From Rhizobiaceae bacterium (GTDB taxonomy: Bacteria; Pseudomonadota; Alphaproteobacteria; Rhizobiales; Rhizobiaceae), in the NCBI GenBank assembly GCA_028865845.1, contig JAGWJK010000167.1, forward strand, positions 1 through 7,820: a stretch of 7,820 nt of DNA, read 5' to 3'. Shown piece by piece: positions 1 to 6,085 of the stretch. A program made the position numbers and the translations under genes. Within the stretch, counting starts at the first letter, position 1, and each line of letters opens with the position of its first letter. The notes below the pieces were generated by a model, which saw only the letters and a list, made by a program, of their open reading frames with translations, was not told the DNA's origin and searched no databases.

Positions 1-681
1 AGGAATGACGATTGCCCCCTTGGCCATCAGGAATGCCAGTGCAATCTGCTCGCCGCCAGCGCCATGAGCCTTGCCGATTTCCTCGAGCACGAGATCGCCG
101 ACGACCTTGCCGCGCGCCAGCGGCGAATAGGCGGTGATCGGGATGCCGAGCTTTTCGCAATGATCGACGATCGGCCGGTTTTGCATGTAGACGTGGCATT
201 CGACCTGGTTGGTGGTGATCGTTCTGTCGCCGAAGAGTTTGACGGTCTGGTCGATCAGCGCCTTCGTGAAGTTCGATACGCCGATGCGCTTGGCAACGCC
301 GGCATCATAAGCTTCCAGAAACTGGCCGACATAGTCTTCCAGCGGGTATTTGTTCTGAGGCGACGGCCAGTGCAGCAATAGCAGATCGACCTGGTCGGTC
401 TGCAGTTTGTCGAGGCTCTCGCGGATGGACGGGCCGACCTGGCCCGGTCCAAAGTTCTCCGGCTTCACCTTGGTGGTGATGAAGATGTCGGCACGGGGAA
501 TGCCGGATGCCTTGATGGCGCGGGCGACATCCTGCTCGTTGTTGTAGCCCTGGGCCGTATCGATGTGGCGGCAGCCGGCTTCCAGCGCCCAGATGACGCC
601 CTGATAGGCCTCTTCGGACGGACGATTCCATGTGCCGTATCCCATTTGAGGAATATCGGCGACCATTGGTTCCCTGTTCAT
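1..681 (-). CDS. Aldo/keto reductase, DkgA/DkgB-like (partial, C-terminus beyond window)
   Basis: NAD(P)H-dependent cytosolic oxidoreductase that reduces aldehydes or ketones to alcohols. It resembles the 2,5-diketo-D-gluconate reductase (Dkg) branch of the aldo/keto reductase superfamily. The frame is open for 227 codons from the ATG at 679-681 to the left edge. The (beta/alpha)8-barrel catalytic tetrad is visible as D41 and Y46 (in HIDTAQGYNNE), K71 (ITTKV) and H104 (LLLHWP). Other family landmarks are RIGVSNF (132-138), TNQVECH (157-163) and AYSPLARGK (184-192). Family members are usually about 270-280 residues, so roughly 50 C-terminal residues, including the last cofactor-binding segment, lie outside. 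The start is ambiguous: M1 has an AGAGAGGA site about 12 bases upstream, while M6 (666) has AGGGA only 4 bases upstream. The gene starts 26 bases after the stop of the other reductase, so co-transcription and perhaps translational coupling are likely. Family is certain; the physiological substrate is not predictable. Confidence 0.93.
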   Translation of the reverse strand, partial: MNREPMVADIPQMGYGTWNRPSEEAYQGVIWALEAGCRHIDTAQGYNNEQDVARAIKASGIPRADIFITTKVKPENFGPGQVGPSIRESLDKLQTDQVDLLLLHWPSPQNKYPLEDYVGQFLEAYDAGVAKRIGVSNFTKALIDQTVKLFGDRTITTNQVECHVYMQNRPIVDHCEKLGIPITAYSPLARGKVVGDLVLEEIGKAHGAGGEQIALAFLMAKGAIVIP

Positions 682-707
682 TGCTTGCGTCTTTCCTCTC
701 TGGCGGA

Positions 708-1676
708 TCAGAAGCCGGCGACGTGCAGCGGCTGGTAGGGGGCTTCCAGCGCCTTGATCTCATCGGCGGTGAGCACGAGGTCGTCGGAAGCGATGGCATC
801 TTCCAGATGGCTCATCTTGCTGACCCCGACGATCGGCGAGGTGACTTCCGGCTTCTGCAGCACCCACGCCATGGCAACCTGCGCCATGCTGACGCCCCGC
901 GCCTTGGCGACCGCTTCGACGGCGGCGACGATGTCGCGGTCGCCGGTCTTCTCATACATGGATTTGTTGTAGCGGTCGGTGGTGGCGCGCTTGGTCTCCG
1001 TACCCCAGGGACGGGTCAGCTTGCCGCCGCCGAGAGGGCTCCAGGGCAGGGTGGCGATGCCCTGATCCTTGCAGAAGGGCAGCATCTCGCGCTCTTCTTC
1101 GCGATAGGCGAGGCTCACCTGATTTTGCATCGAAACGAATTTCGTCCAGCCGTTCAGTTCGGCGGCGTGCTGAAGCTTGGCGAACTGCCAGGTCCACATG
1201 GAAGAGGCGCCGATATAGCGGGCCTTGCCGGCGCGCACGACGTCGTTCAGCGCTTCCATGGTCTCCTCGACCGGCGTGAAGGGGTCGAAGCGGTGGATCT
1301 GGTAGAGGTCGACATAGTCAGTGCCGAGGCGGCGCAGGCTGTTGTCGATTTCCGACATGATTGCGGCGCGCGACAGGCCCTGGCCGTTCGGGCCTGGGCG
1401 CATGCGGCCGAAGACCTTGGTGGCAAGAACGATTTCCTGGCGCGGCGCCAGTTCCTTGAGGAGAACGCCGGTAATCTCCTCGCTCGTGCCCTGTGCGTAG
1501 ACGTTGGCGGTGTCGAAGAAATAGATGCCGGCATCCCAGGCGCGCTTGTAAAGCGGCTGGGCTTCGTCGAGACCGAGCACCCAGGGACGTTCGTCCGTCT
1601 GCTTGCCGAACGACATGCAGCCAAAGCAGATGCGGCTGACTTCGAGACCGGTTTTGCCGAGCCTGACGGTTTTCAT
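708..1676 (-). CDS. Aldo/keto reductase, YajO-like
   Basis: Complete 322-residue NADPH-dependent aldo/keto reductase, presumably cytosolic. It is of the type often annotated as YajO-like or general oxidoreductase, a different subfamily from its downstream partner. It opens with the typical MKTVRLGKTGLEVSRICFG start. The catalytic tetrad is D55 and Y60 (FFDTANVYAQG), K87 (LATKVFG) and H128 (YQIHRFD). Barrel landmarks are YIGASSMW (154-161), SMQNQVSLAYREEERE (182-197) and WSPLGGGKL (212-220). The C-terminal cofactor segment PIVGVSKMSHLEDA spans 281-294. Length matches the family (about 320-330). The ATG at 1674-1676 is supported by a strong GGAGG site (1684-1688), 7 bases upstream. It is first in a probable two-gene operon. 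Its leader contains several inverted repeats. The family assignment is firm; the YajO activity reported in Escherichia coli (linked to 1-deoxyxylulose 5-phosphate formation) should not be assumed here, since subfamily members differ in substrate. Confidence 0.95.
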   Translation of the reverse strand: MKTVRLGKTGLEVSRICFGCMSFGKQTDERPWVLGLDEAQPLYKRAWDAGIYFFDTANVYAQGTSEEITGVLLKELAPRQEIVLATKVFGRMRPGPNGQGLSRAAIMSEIDNSLRRLGTDYVDLYQIHRFDPFTPVEETMEALNDVVRAGKARYIGASSMWTWQFAKLQHAAELNGWTKFVSMQNQVSLAYREEEREMLPFCKDQGIATLPWSPLGGGKLTRPWGTETKRATTDRYNKSMYEKTGDRDIVAAVEAVAKARGVSMAQVAMAWVLQKPEVTSPIVGVSKMSHLEDAIASDDLVLTADEIKALEAPYQPLHVAGF

Positions 1677-1739
1677 GGTTTTTCCTCCAAATTTTCGCTT
1701 TGAAACAATCGCGTGGTGAGATTGGCTGTACGAGAAATG

Positions 1740-1760
1740 ATTCCGAACGGGCTTCGGAAT
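1740..1760. repeat. Perfect 8-bp inverted repeat (operator or leader hairpin)
   Basis: Arms ATTCCGAA (1740-1747) and TTCGGAAT (1753-1760) are exact reverse complements around the 5-base centre CGGGC. The centre lies about 74 bases upstream of the YajO-like reductase start. It could be a regulator's dyad operator or, if transcribed, a stable hairpin in the reductase mRNA leader. There is no T-tract on either side, so a simple intrinsic terminator is unlikely. The symmetry is seen directly; the function is inferred. Confidence 0.6.
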
Positions 1761-1762
1761 GG

Positions 1763-1778
1763 CGGCGTCCTCACGCCG
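1763..1778. repeat. 6-bp GC-rich inverted repeat with 4-base loop
   Basis: Arms CGGCGT (1763-1768) and ACGCCG (1773-1778) flank the loop CCTC. It begins two bases after the preceding 8-bp inverted repeat ends, so the two would form adjacent hairpins in a reductase leader RNA. Six GC-rich base pairs can arise by chance in DNA of this composition; the adjacency is what makes it worth recording. Confidence 0.45.
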
Positions 1779-1788
1779 TAACCCTGCT

Positions 1789-1809
1789 CCTCCCGTTCAA
1801 TAGGGGAGG
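1789..1809. repeat. 6-bp inverted repeat with 9-base loop
   Basis: Arms CCTCCC (1789-1794) and GGGAGG (1804-1809) surround a 9-base AT-rich loop. This is the outermost of the inverted repeats clustered upstream of the reductase operon; a weaker 5-bp one (CAATC 1706-1710 with GATTG 1720-1724) lies on the inner side. The GGGAGG arm resembles a ribosome binding site on the plus strand but no plausible gene follows it. Confidence 0.4.
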
Positions 1810-2051
1810 CATGTAGAGGGCGCGGCGATGATTGCCATAAGAGAGTGGAGTGTTAGCTGTGCCGCGAAGCTGGCTCTTTTGTCAAGATATCCGATCGTAT
1901 TTTCGTTATAGCGACAGAAAGCAAAGGCGACCTTGGCGACTATCCAGGAAGTCGTTTCAACGCTGAACAGCCTCGGCGAAAATTCAACCGGATAAAGCGC
2001 TCGGTTGCATATTTCGTGGGCTTTTGCTTAAAGTTTGTGCGGGTTAGCATT

Positions 2052-2081
2052 TTGATTTTATTTAACTTTTTTCGTTATGAA
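2052..2081 (+). promoter_or_regulatory. Possible weak sigma-70-type promoter for the GGDEF-EAL gene
   Basis: TTGATT (2052-2057) and TATGAA (2076-2081) each match 4 of 6 bases of the -35 and -10 consensus, with 18-base spacing, in the AT-rich part of the intergenic region. A start near 2088 would give a leader of about 43 bases before the ATG at 2131. Such matches are common in AT-rich DNA, so this is only a candidate. Confidence 0.2.
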
Positions 2082-2130
2082 TGTTTGATCCTAGATATTT
2101 GCAACCCGAATTCGCCAGGTCGATCCGCTT

Positions 2131-4242
2131 ATGAATTCAGCTGGGCCCGACGCCCCGAACGACGATTTTCGGTCTCTATTCAAGACCCATCCTTCGCCGA
2201 TGTGGGTCTATGATCCCGATACGCTGCGATTCCTGATCGTCAACGACGCGGCCCGCGACCTCTATGGATATAGCGACGACGCCTATGGGCGTATGACGGT
2301 GCTCGACATCAGGCCAAAGAAGGAGCGCGAGCGCATGCGCGATGCCGTGCAGCACCGCACGGACGTGGAGAAGGAACAGCGCTGGACGCATCTGAAGGCG
2401 AACGGGCAGACGTTCGAAGTGCTGACCTATGGCCGTGAAATCCGGTTCGAAGGCAGGCCGGCGATCCTGGCGATCGTCCAGGACCGTACCGAGGTTAATG
2501 CGGCGCGGCGGCAGGTCACGGATACGCAATCGCTGCTCGACAGCATCGTCGACAATCTCCCCGTCGGCGTCTTCGTCAAGGATATGGAGCGCGACGGACT
2601 GTATATCCTCTTCAACGAGGCCTGCGGCGTCATCGTCGGACACCCGGCAAAGGATGTGCTCGGCAAAACGGACAGGGCGATTTTTTCTCCCGAACAGACC
2701 GCGCTCTTCCGCGCGCAGGATGAGCGCGCATTCAAGTCTGCATCCACCATCAGTTTTGAAGAGACGATCGAGCGGGAAGACGACTTTCCCCGCATTTTGA
2801 GAACCGCAAAACGTGCGCTGCCCGCGCCGGAAGGGCAGCCGCCACGCTATCTCTTGGGAATTTCCCAGGATGTCACGGAGGAGCGTGACGTCGAAGCCAA
2901 GCTCGCGCATCTTGCCATGCACGATTCGCTCACCGGCCTCCCGAACCGGGCGTTCTTCTCGGAAAGCATCGTCAGGCAGGTCGCGCGCGCGACCGCGGCT
3001 GAACCGATCGCACTGCTCTACATCGACGTCGATCATTTCAAGCATATCAACGACAGCAAGGGTCATGCGGCCGGCGACGCGTTGTTGCGCCAGGTCGCGC
3101 AGCGCCTCCTTCGGCTTGCCGAGAAGAACGATCTCGTCGCGCGTCTCGGCGGCGACGAATTCGCGCTCGTTCTGAAAATGACCGATGCCGATCGCGCGCA
3201 GCGTTTTGCCGACCTGCTGCTGTTGTCGCTTGCGAGCCCCTTCGATCTCGATGGCGTGCGCGAGCATGTCACCTGCAGCATCGGCATCGCGCTTGCGCCC
3301 GACCACGCTGACGATGCCGACGTCCTGATGCGCGACGCGGATCTGGCGCTTTACGCGGCGAAGGAGAGCGGCCGCTCGACCTATCGCTTTTACCAGACGG
3401 AGATGCGGCTCGAGGCCGAGCGGCGTCATCAACTGACGATCGAGCTGCGCGAAGCGCTGCAGAACGACGAGTTCGAGCTCTACTACCAGCCGATCATCCG
3501 GCTGGATACCGACGGCCTCTCAGGCTTCGAGGCCCTTGTTCGCTGGCGGCATCCCGAGCGTGGGCTGATCCTGCCGATGGAATTCATCTCGGTCGCCGAG
3601 GAAACCGGCATGATCGTGCCGATCGGCGAGTGGGTGTTTCGAGAGGCCTGCCGCACCGCGGCGCAATGGCCTGGTCATCTGAAGATCGCCATCAATCTGT
3701 CCGTCTATCAGTTCCGGCACGCGAACCTGCTTGCGACGATTGTTTCCGTCCTGGACGAGACGGGATTATGTCCCGGCCGCCTTGAAATAGAGATCACCGA
3801 ATCCGTGCTTCTCTCGGAAGTGGCGCAAAGCCTGTGCCTGCTTCGGGCGCTCAAGGAACTCGGCATCCGTATCGCCATCGACGATTTCGGCACGGGTTAT
3901 TCTTCACTGAGCTACCTGCGGTCCTTTGCCTTCGACAAGATAAAGCTCGATCGCAGCTTTGTGGCCGGCATCGAGGCCGATCCCGGCAATCTCGCCATCG
4001 TCCGTGCCGTCGTCGGCATCGCCTCCGGCTTCAACGCCGTGACGCTGGCTGAAGGCATCGAAACCGCCGAACAGCTCGCGAAGCTCAGAGCCGAAGGTTA
4101 CGACGAGGTGCAAGGCTACCTGCTCGGCAGGCCGATGCCACGCGCGGAAGCGGAGACGAGAATTCTTCGGGAAGCCGGCATTGGGACGATGTCCGCCAAG
4201 CAGAAGGCTCCCCGCAAGGCGATACGCCGGCACGCCTGTTAA
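2131..4242 (+). CDS. PAS-PAS-GGDEF-EAL cyclic di-GMP synthase/phosphodiesterase
   Basis: A 703-residue soluble signalling protein that makes and/or degrades the second messenger cyclic di-GMP. Two N-terminal PAS sensor domains (about 12-122 and 134-253, each ending in a QDxTE-type boundary) lead into a GGDEF domain (about 255-418) and an EAL domain (about 433-680). The GGDEF domain has HDSLTGLPNR (264-273), IDVDHFKHIND (298-308) and the intact signature GGDEF (340-344). The inhibitory RxxD site reads EKND (331-334), so its arginine is missing. The EAL domain keeps E467 (EALVRW), N522, E554 (EITES), D584-D585 (DDFGTG), K605, E641 (EGIET) and Q661, the full metal and catalytic set of active phosphodiesterases. 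There is no signal peptide or membrane segment, so it acts in the cytosol. A basic tail (AKQKAPRKAIRRH) ends the protein. An in-frame stop just upstream supports this ATG, although the ribosome site is weak (AGG, 11 bases away). The input signal and the net activity are unknown. Confidence 0.96.
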   Translation: MNSAGPDAPNDDFRSLFKTHPSPMWVYDPDTLRFLIVNDAARDLYGYSDDAYGRMTVLDIRPKKERERMRDAVQHRTDVEKEQRWTHLKANGQTFEVLTYGREIRFEGRPAILAIVQDRTEVNAARRQVTDTQSLLDSIVDNLPVGVFVKDMERDGLYILFNEACGVIVGHPAKDVLGKTDRAIFSPEQTALFRAQDERAFKSASTISFEETIEREDDFPRILRTAKRALPAPEGQPPRYLLGISQDVTEERDVEAKLAHLAMHDSLTGLPNRAFFSESIVRQVARATAAEPIALLYIDVDHFKHINDSKGHAAGDALLRQVAQRLLRLAEKNDLVARLGGDEFALVLKMTDADRAQRFADLLLLSLASPFDLDGVREHVTCSIGIALAPDHADDADVLMRDADLALYAAKESGRSTYRFYQTEMRLEAERRHQLTIELREALQNDEFELYYQPIIRLDTDGLSGFEALVRWRHPERGLILPMEFISVAEETGMIVPIGEWVFREACRTAAQWPGHLKIAINLSVYQFRHANLLATIVSVLDETGLCPGRLEIEITESVLLSEVAQSLCLLRALKELGIRIAIDDFGTGYSSLSYLRSFAFDKIKLDRSFVAGIEADPGNLAIVRAVVGIASGFNAVTLAEGIETAEQLAKLRAEGYDEVQGYLLGRPMPRAEAETRILREAGIGTMSAKQKAPRKAIRRHAC

Positions 4243-4244
4243 CT

Positions 4245-4277
4245 CATCGGGAGGCGGCCCCAGCCCAACTCCCGATG
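4245..4277. terminator. Stem-loop between convergent genes, possible two-way terminator
   Basis: Arms CATCGGGAG (4245-4253) and CTCCCGATG (4269-4277) are a perfect 9-bp match around a 15-base loop. The stem starts 2 bases after the stop codon of the GGDEF-EAL gene and ends 18 bases before the stop of the converging binding-protein gene. Position and symmetry fit a shared terminator or mRNA 3'-end stabiliser. Neither side has a run of T, so classical Rho-independent termination is not assured. Confidence 0.5.
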
Positions 4278-4295
4278 GTGATCCGGTCGAATAGG

Positions 4296-5828
4296 CTAGC
4301 CCGCTGCCGTCTTTTTTACGCCCTGTAGGCGGATAAGGCCGTCAGGATAAGCGACGAAACCGTCGACATTGCTGCGCGCCGCCCACAGCGATTTATAATG
4401 ATAGAGCACGATGAATGGCATATCGGCGACATAGAGGCTGATTGCATCGGCATAGAGCTTCTTGCGGGCCGCGTCGTCTGTGGTCTGGCGTGCCTGCGAC
4501 AGGACGGCATCAAGTGCGGCATTGCTATAGCGCCCCCAATTCAGGAAACCGTCGCTGGCGATCCAGGGACTGATATTGCCGTCCGGGTCCGGCCTGCCGC
4601 TCCAGATCGCCATCGAGGCCTGATATTTTCCAGCGTCCGAATTGGCAGCAAGGGTCGAGGATTCCAATGTCTGGATCTTCACGTCGAACCCGGCTTCTCC
4701 GGCCATTGACTGGATCATCTGGCCGACCTGGGCGAGGATCGGGCTGTTGGCGATCGCAAGCGTGAAGGAGGGATTGGGCGCTCCCGCTTCGGCAAGCAGT
4801 GCCTTCGCCTTGGCGACGTCGCGCTCCGGAACGGGATGGGCGGCGTCGTAGTATTGCGTGCCGACCGGTTCCGGCTGATTGCCGGGCACGAAGAGGCCTT
4901 CATAGGCCACCTGGTTCAACGCGTTGCGGTCTATCGACAGTTCGAATGCCTGACGGACCTTGGCATTTTTGCCCAGCGGATTGTTGGCATCGTCGCCGTG
5001 GTTGGTGTTGATGGAAATTAGGTCGAATGCCGTCGACGGTCCGGCGATGACCTTCAGGTTGGTGTCGCCCTTGACGGTGGCGATATCGCTCGGCGAAAGC
5101 CGTTCGATGAGATCGAGGTCGCCGGAGCGAAGGCTCAGCAGACGGACACCGTCATCCGGGATCATCCGGTAGTTCACGGAATCGACCAGGATGGCGTCCT
5201 TGTTCCAGTATTGATCGAAGCGCTTCAGCAGGATGTGGTCCTGGGATACCCGCTCGACGAATTGGAACGGTCCGGCACAAACCGGATGATCGCCGATCTT
5301 GGCGCCTTCCTTGGCAAGCGCTGCCGGCGACATCATCATGCCGGCGCGATCCGACAGAACGCTGACCAGCGGCGCATAGGCTTGGTTCAGCTTGATGGCG
5401 ACGGTGAGCGGGTCGACGATGTCGACACTGGCAACCGGTTTTAGCTCGGTCTTGCGTTTGGACAGCGGATCATTGCGATAGCGGTCGAGATTGACCTTGA
5501 CGGCGGCGGCATCGAGGGGCTGGCCATCCTGGAACAGCACGTGGTCGCGCAGCTTCAGCGTCAAGGTCAGATTGTCCGGCGACCACGACCATTCGGTTGC
5601 GAGCTGCGGCTGGTATTTGCCATCGGGCGTAATGTCGATGAGCTTGTCGCAAAGTGCTGCGAAAACGACGCGGCCGGCAACAGACGTGCCCTGCGCCGGG
5701 TCGAGCACGTCAGGATCGGCGCGCAGGCCGATGCGAAGATCGGTTGCCAAAGCGGATGACGAGAGGAGCGTGAGGGCGGCAAATGCTGCGCAGAGAAAAT
5801 GGCTCGTCCGGCGCGTTATTGAAGTCAT
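4296..5828 (-). CDS. ABC transporter periplasmic substrate-binding protein, family 5
   Basis: A 510-residue extracytoplasmic solute-binding protein of family 5 (the DppA/OppA/NikA type, SBP_bac_5), which captures peptides or other small solutes in the periplasm and delivers them to an ABC importer. The signal peptide is clear: TRR n-region, hydrophobic stretch about 11-22, and cleavage after ALA (26-28), leaving mature TDLRIGLRADPDVLDPA. The family signature lies around 77-105 (LATEW, SPDNLTLTLKLRDHVLF, DGQPLDA). Length is normal for the family. The start was placed at 5828 because AGAAGGA (5838-5844) sits 9 bases upstream and the signal peptide begins there. An ATG 9 bases further upstream touches the ribosome site, and the longest frame (5879) would add an uncharacteristic charged leader. 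It is last in a minus-strand series after an amidase. No permease or ATPase gene follows, since the next gene is convergent, so the membrane partners lie upstream beyond the window or elsewhere. The ligand cannot be named from sequence. Confidence 0.95.
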   Translation of the reverse strand: MTSITRRTSHFLCAAFAALTLLSSSALATDLRIGLRADPDVLDPAQGTSVAGRVVFAALCDKLIDITPDGKYQPQLATEWSWSPDNLTLTLKLRDHVLFQDGQPLDAAAVKVNLDRYRNDPLSKRKTELKPVASVDIVDPLTVAIKLNQAYAPLVSVLSDRAGMMMSPAALAKEGAKIGDHPVCAGPFQFVERVSQDHILLKRFDQYWNKDAILVDSVNYRMIPDDGVRLLSLRSGDLDLIERLSPSDIATVKGDTNLKVIAGPSTAFDLISINTNHGDDANNPLGKNAKVRQAFELSIDRNALNQVAYEGLFVPGNQPEPVGTQYYDAAHPVPERDVAKAKALLAEAGAPNPSFTLAIANSPILAQVGQMIQSMAGEAGFDVKIQTLESSTLAANSDAGKYQASMAIWSGRPDPDGNISPWIASDGFLNWGRYSNAALDAVLSQARQTTDDAARKKLYADAISLYVADMPFIVLYHYKSLWAARSNVDGFVAYPDGLIRLQGVKKTAAG

Positions 5829-5837
5829 CGTCAACAT

Positions 5838-5844
5838 TCCTTCT
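5838..5844 (-). promoter_or_regulatory. Ribosome binding site of the substrate-binding protein gene
   Basis: AGAAGGA on the minus strand with 9 bases to the ATG at 5826-5828. It decides the start: the alternative ATG at 5835-5837 directly abuts this site and could not use it. Confidence 0.75.
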
Positions 5845-6030
5845 CGGCTGAGAATACGCTGTTTGCGAGGTCTAAACAATTTGCGGAGGAGACTGTACTA
5901 GCACGATAGAACGAATTTGCACAATATCGGGCAGCGATCAAAAATTAGGCGAAGCCATTCTTTTGAATATTAGAATTCACTTTCTCGATGCTAGCAGCCG
6001 GTGAAAAGTCGGACGGATATGATCATCTGT

Positions 6031-6043
6031 GCTTTCTGAAAGC
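6031..6043. repeat. 13-bp palindrome, possible operator
   Basis: GCTTTC and GAAAGC are exact reverse complements around one central T. A one-base centre cannot form a tight hairpin, so if functional it is more likely a protein-binding dyad. It lies about 200 bases upstream of the binding-protein start and about 45 bases beyond the amidase stop, where a promoter for the binding-protein gene could be controlled. No known consensus was recognised. Confidence 0.35.
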
Positions 6044-6044
6044 G

Positions 6045-6074
6045 CGATCCGTTATAGTTTCATAGAACGGATCG
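6045..6074. terminator. 9-bp stem-loop just after the amidase gene
   Basis: Arms CGATCCGTT (6045-6053) and AACGGATCG (6066-6074) match perfectly around a 12-base loop. On the minus strand it begins 11 bases after the amidase stop codon and precedes the gap before the binding-protein gene. It could terminate or attenuate amidase transcription, or protect an mRNA end between differently expressed cistrons. No T-tract follows it on the minus strand, so intrinsic termination is uncertain. Confidence 0.45.
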
Positions 6075-6085
6075 ATAGCTGTCCA

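Larger units (their letters stand above)
1677..2130. other. Divergent intergenic region, reductase operon / c-di-GMP gene
   Basis: A 454-base gap between two divergent genes, so it should hold both promoters. The half next to the reductase gene (about 1700-1810) carries a run of short inverted repeats, listed separately. A perfect -35-like hexamer TTGACA on the minus strand (1880-1885) has no convincing -10 box at 16-19 bases, so I do not call it a promoter. The half next to the GGDEF-EAL gene (about 2040-2100) is markedly AT-rich compared with the rest of the window. I see no convincing gene: the only open frame of note (GTG at 2016, running into the next gene in another frame) has no ribosome binding site and no recognisable protein character. 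Confidence 0.7.

Noticed and set aside
630..1703. Long plus-strand open frame (357 codons) opposite the YajO-like reductase
   Set aside because: It is the antisense shadow of a well-supported reductase gene; its translation shows no family motif and it has no ribosome site.
1880..1885. Perfect TTGACA on the minus strand as the reductase promoter
   Set aside because: No acceptable -10 hexamer at 16-19 bases; the nearest candidate is 24 bases away. A hexamer alone is too common.
2014..2032. Possible sigma-54 (-24/-12) promoter before the GGDEF-EAL gene
   Set aside because: The GG and GC pairs are 6 bases apart, not the required 10, and the surrounding bases do not match.
2016..2213. Small plus-strand frame with a hydrophobic start, overlapping the GGDEF-EAL start
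   Set aside because: GTG start without ribosome binding site; hydrophobicity reflects the AT-rich leader, and the second half is an out-of-frame reading of the PAS-domain coding sequence.
2176..3432. Long minus-strand open frame (418 codons) inside the GGDEF-EAL gene
   Set aside because: Antisense shadow produced by high GC; the plus-strand frame has full domain motifs throughout this stretch.
5829..5879. Extended 17-residue N-terminus for the binding protein
   Set aside because: The upstream ATG lacks a fitting ribosome site, and the extension would put a charged leader before an otherwise normal signal peptide; the ATG at 5828 has a well-spaced AGAAGGA.
6019..6026. 8-bp palindrome ATGATCAT
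   Set aside because: Too short to separate from chance and without a second copy nearby.
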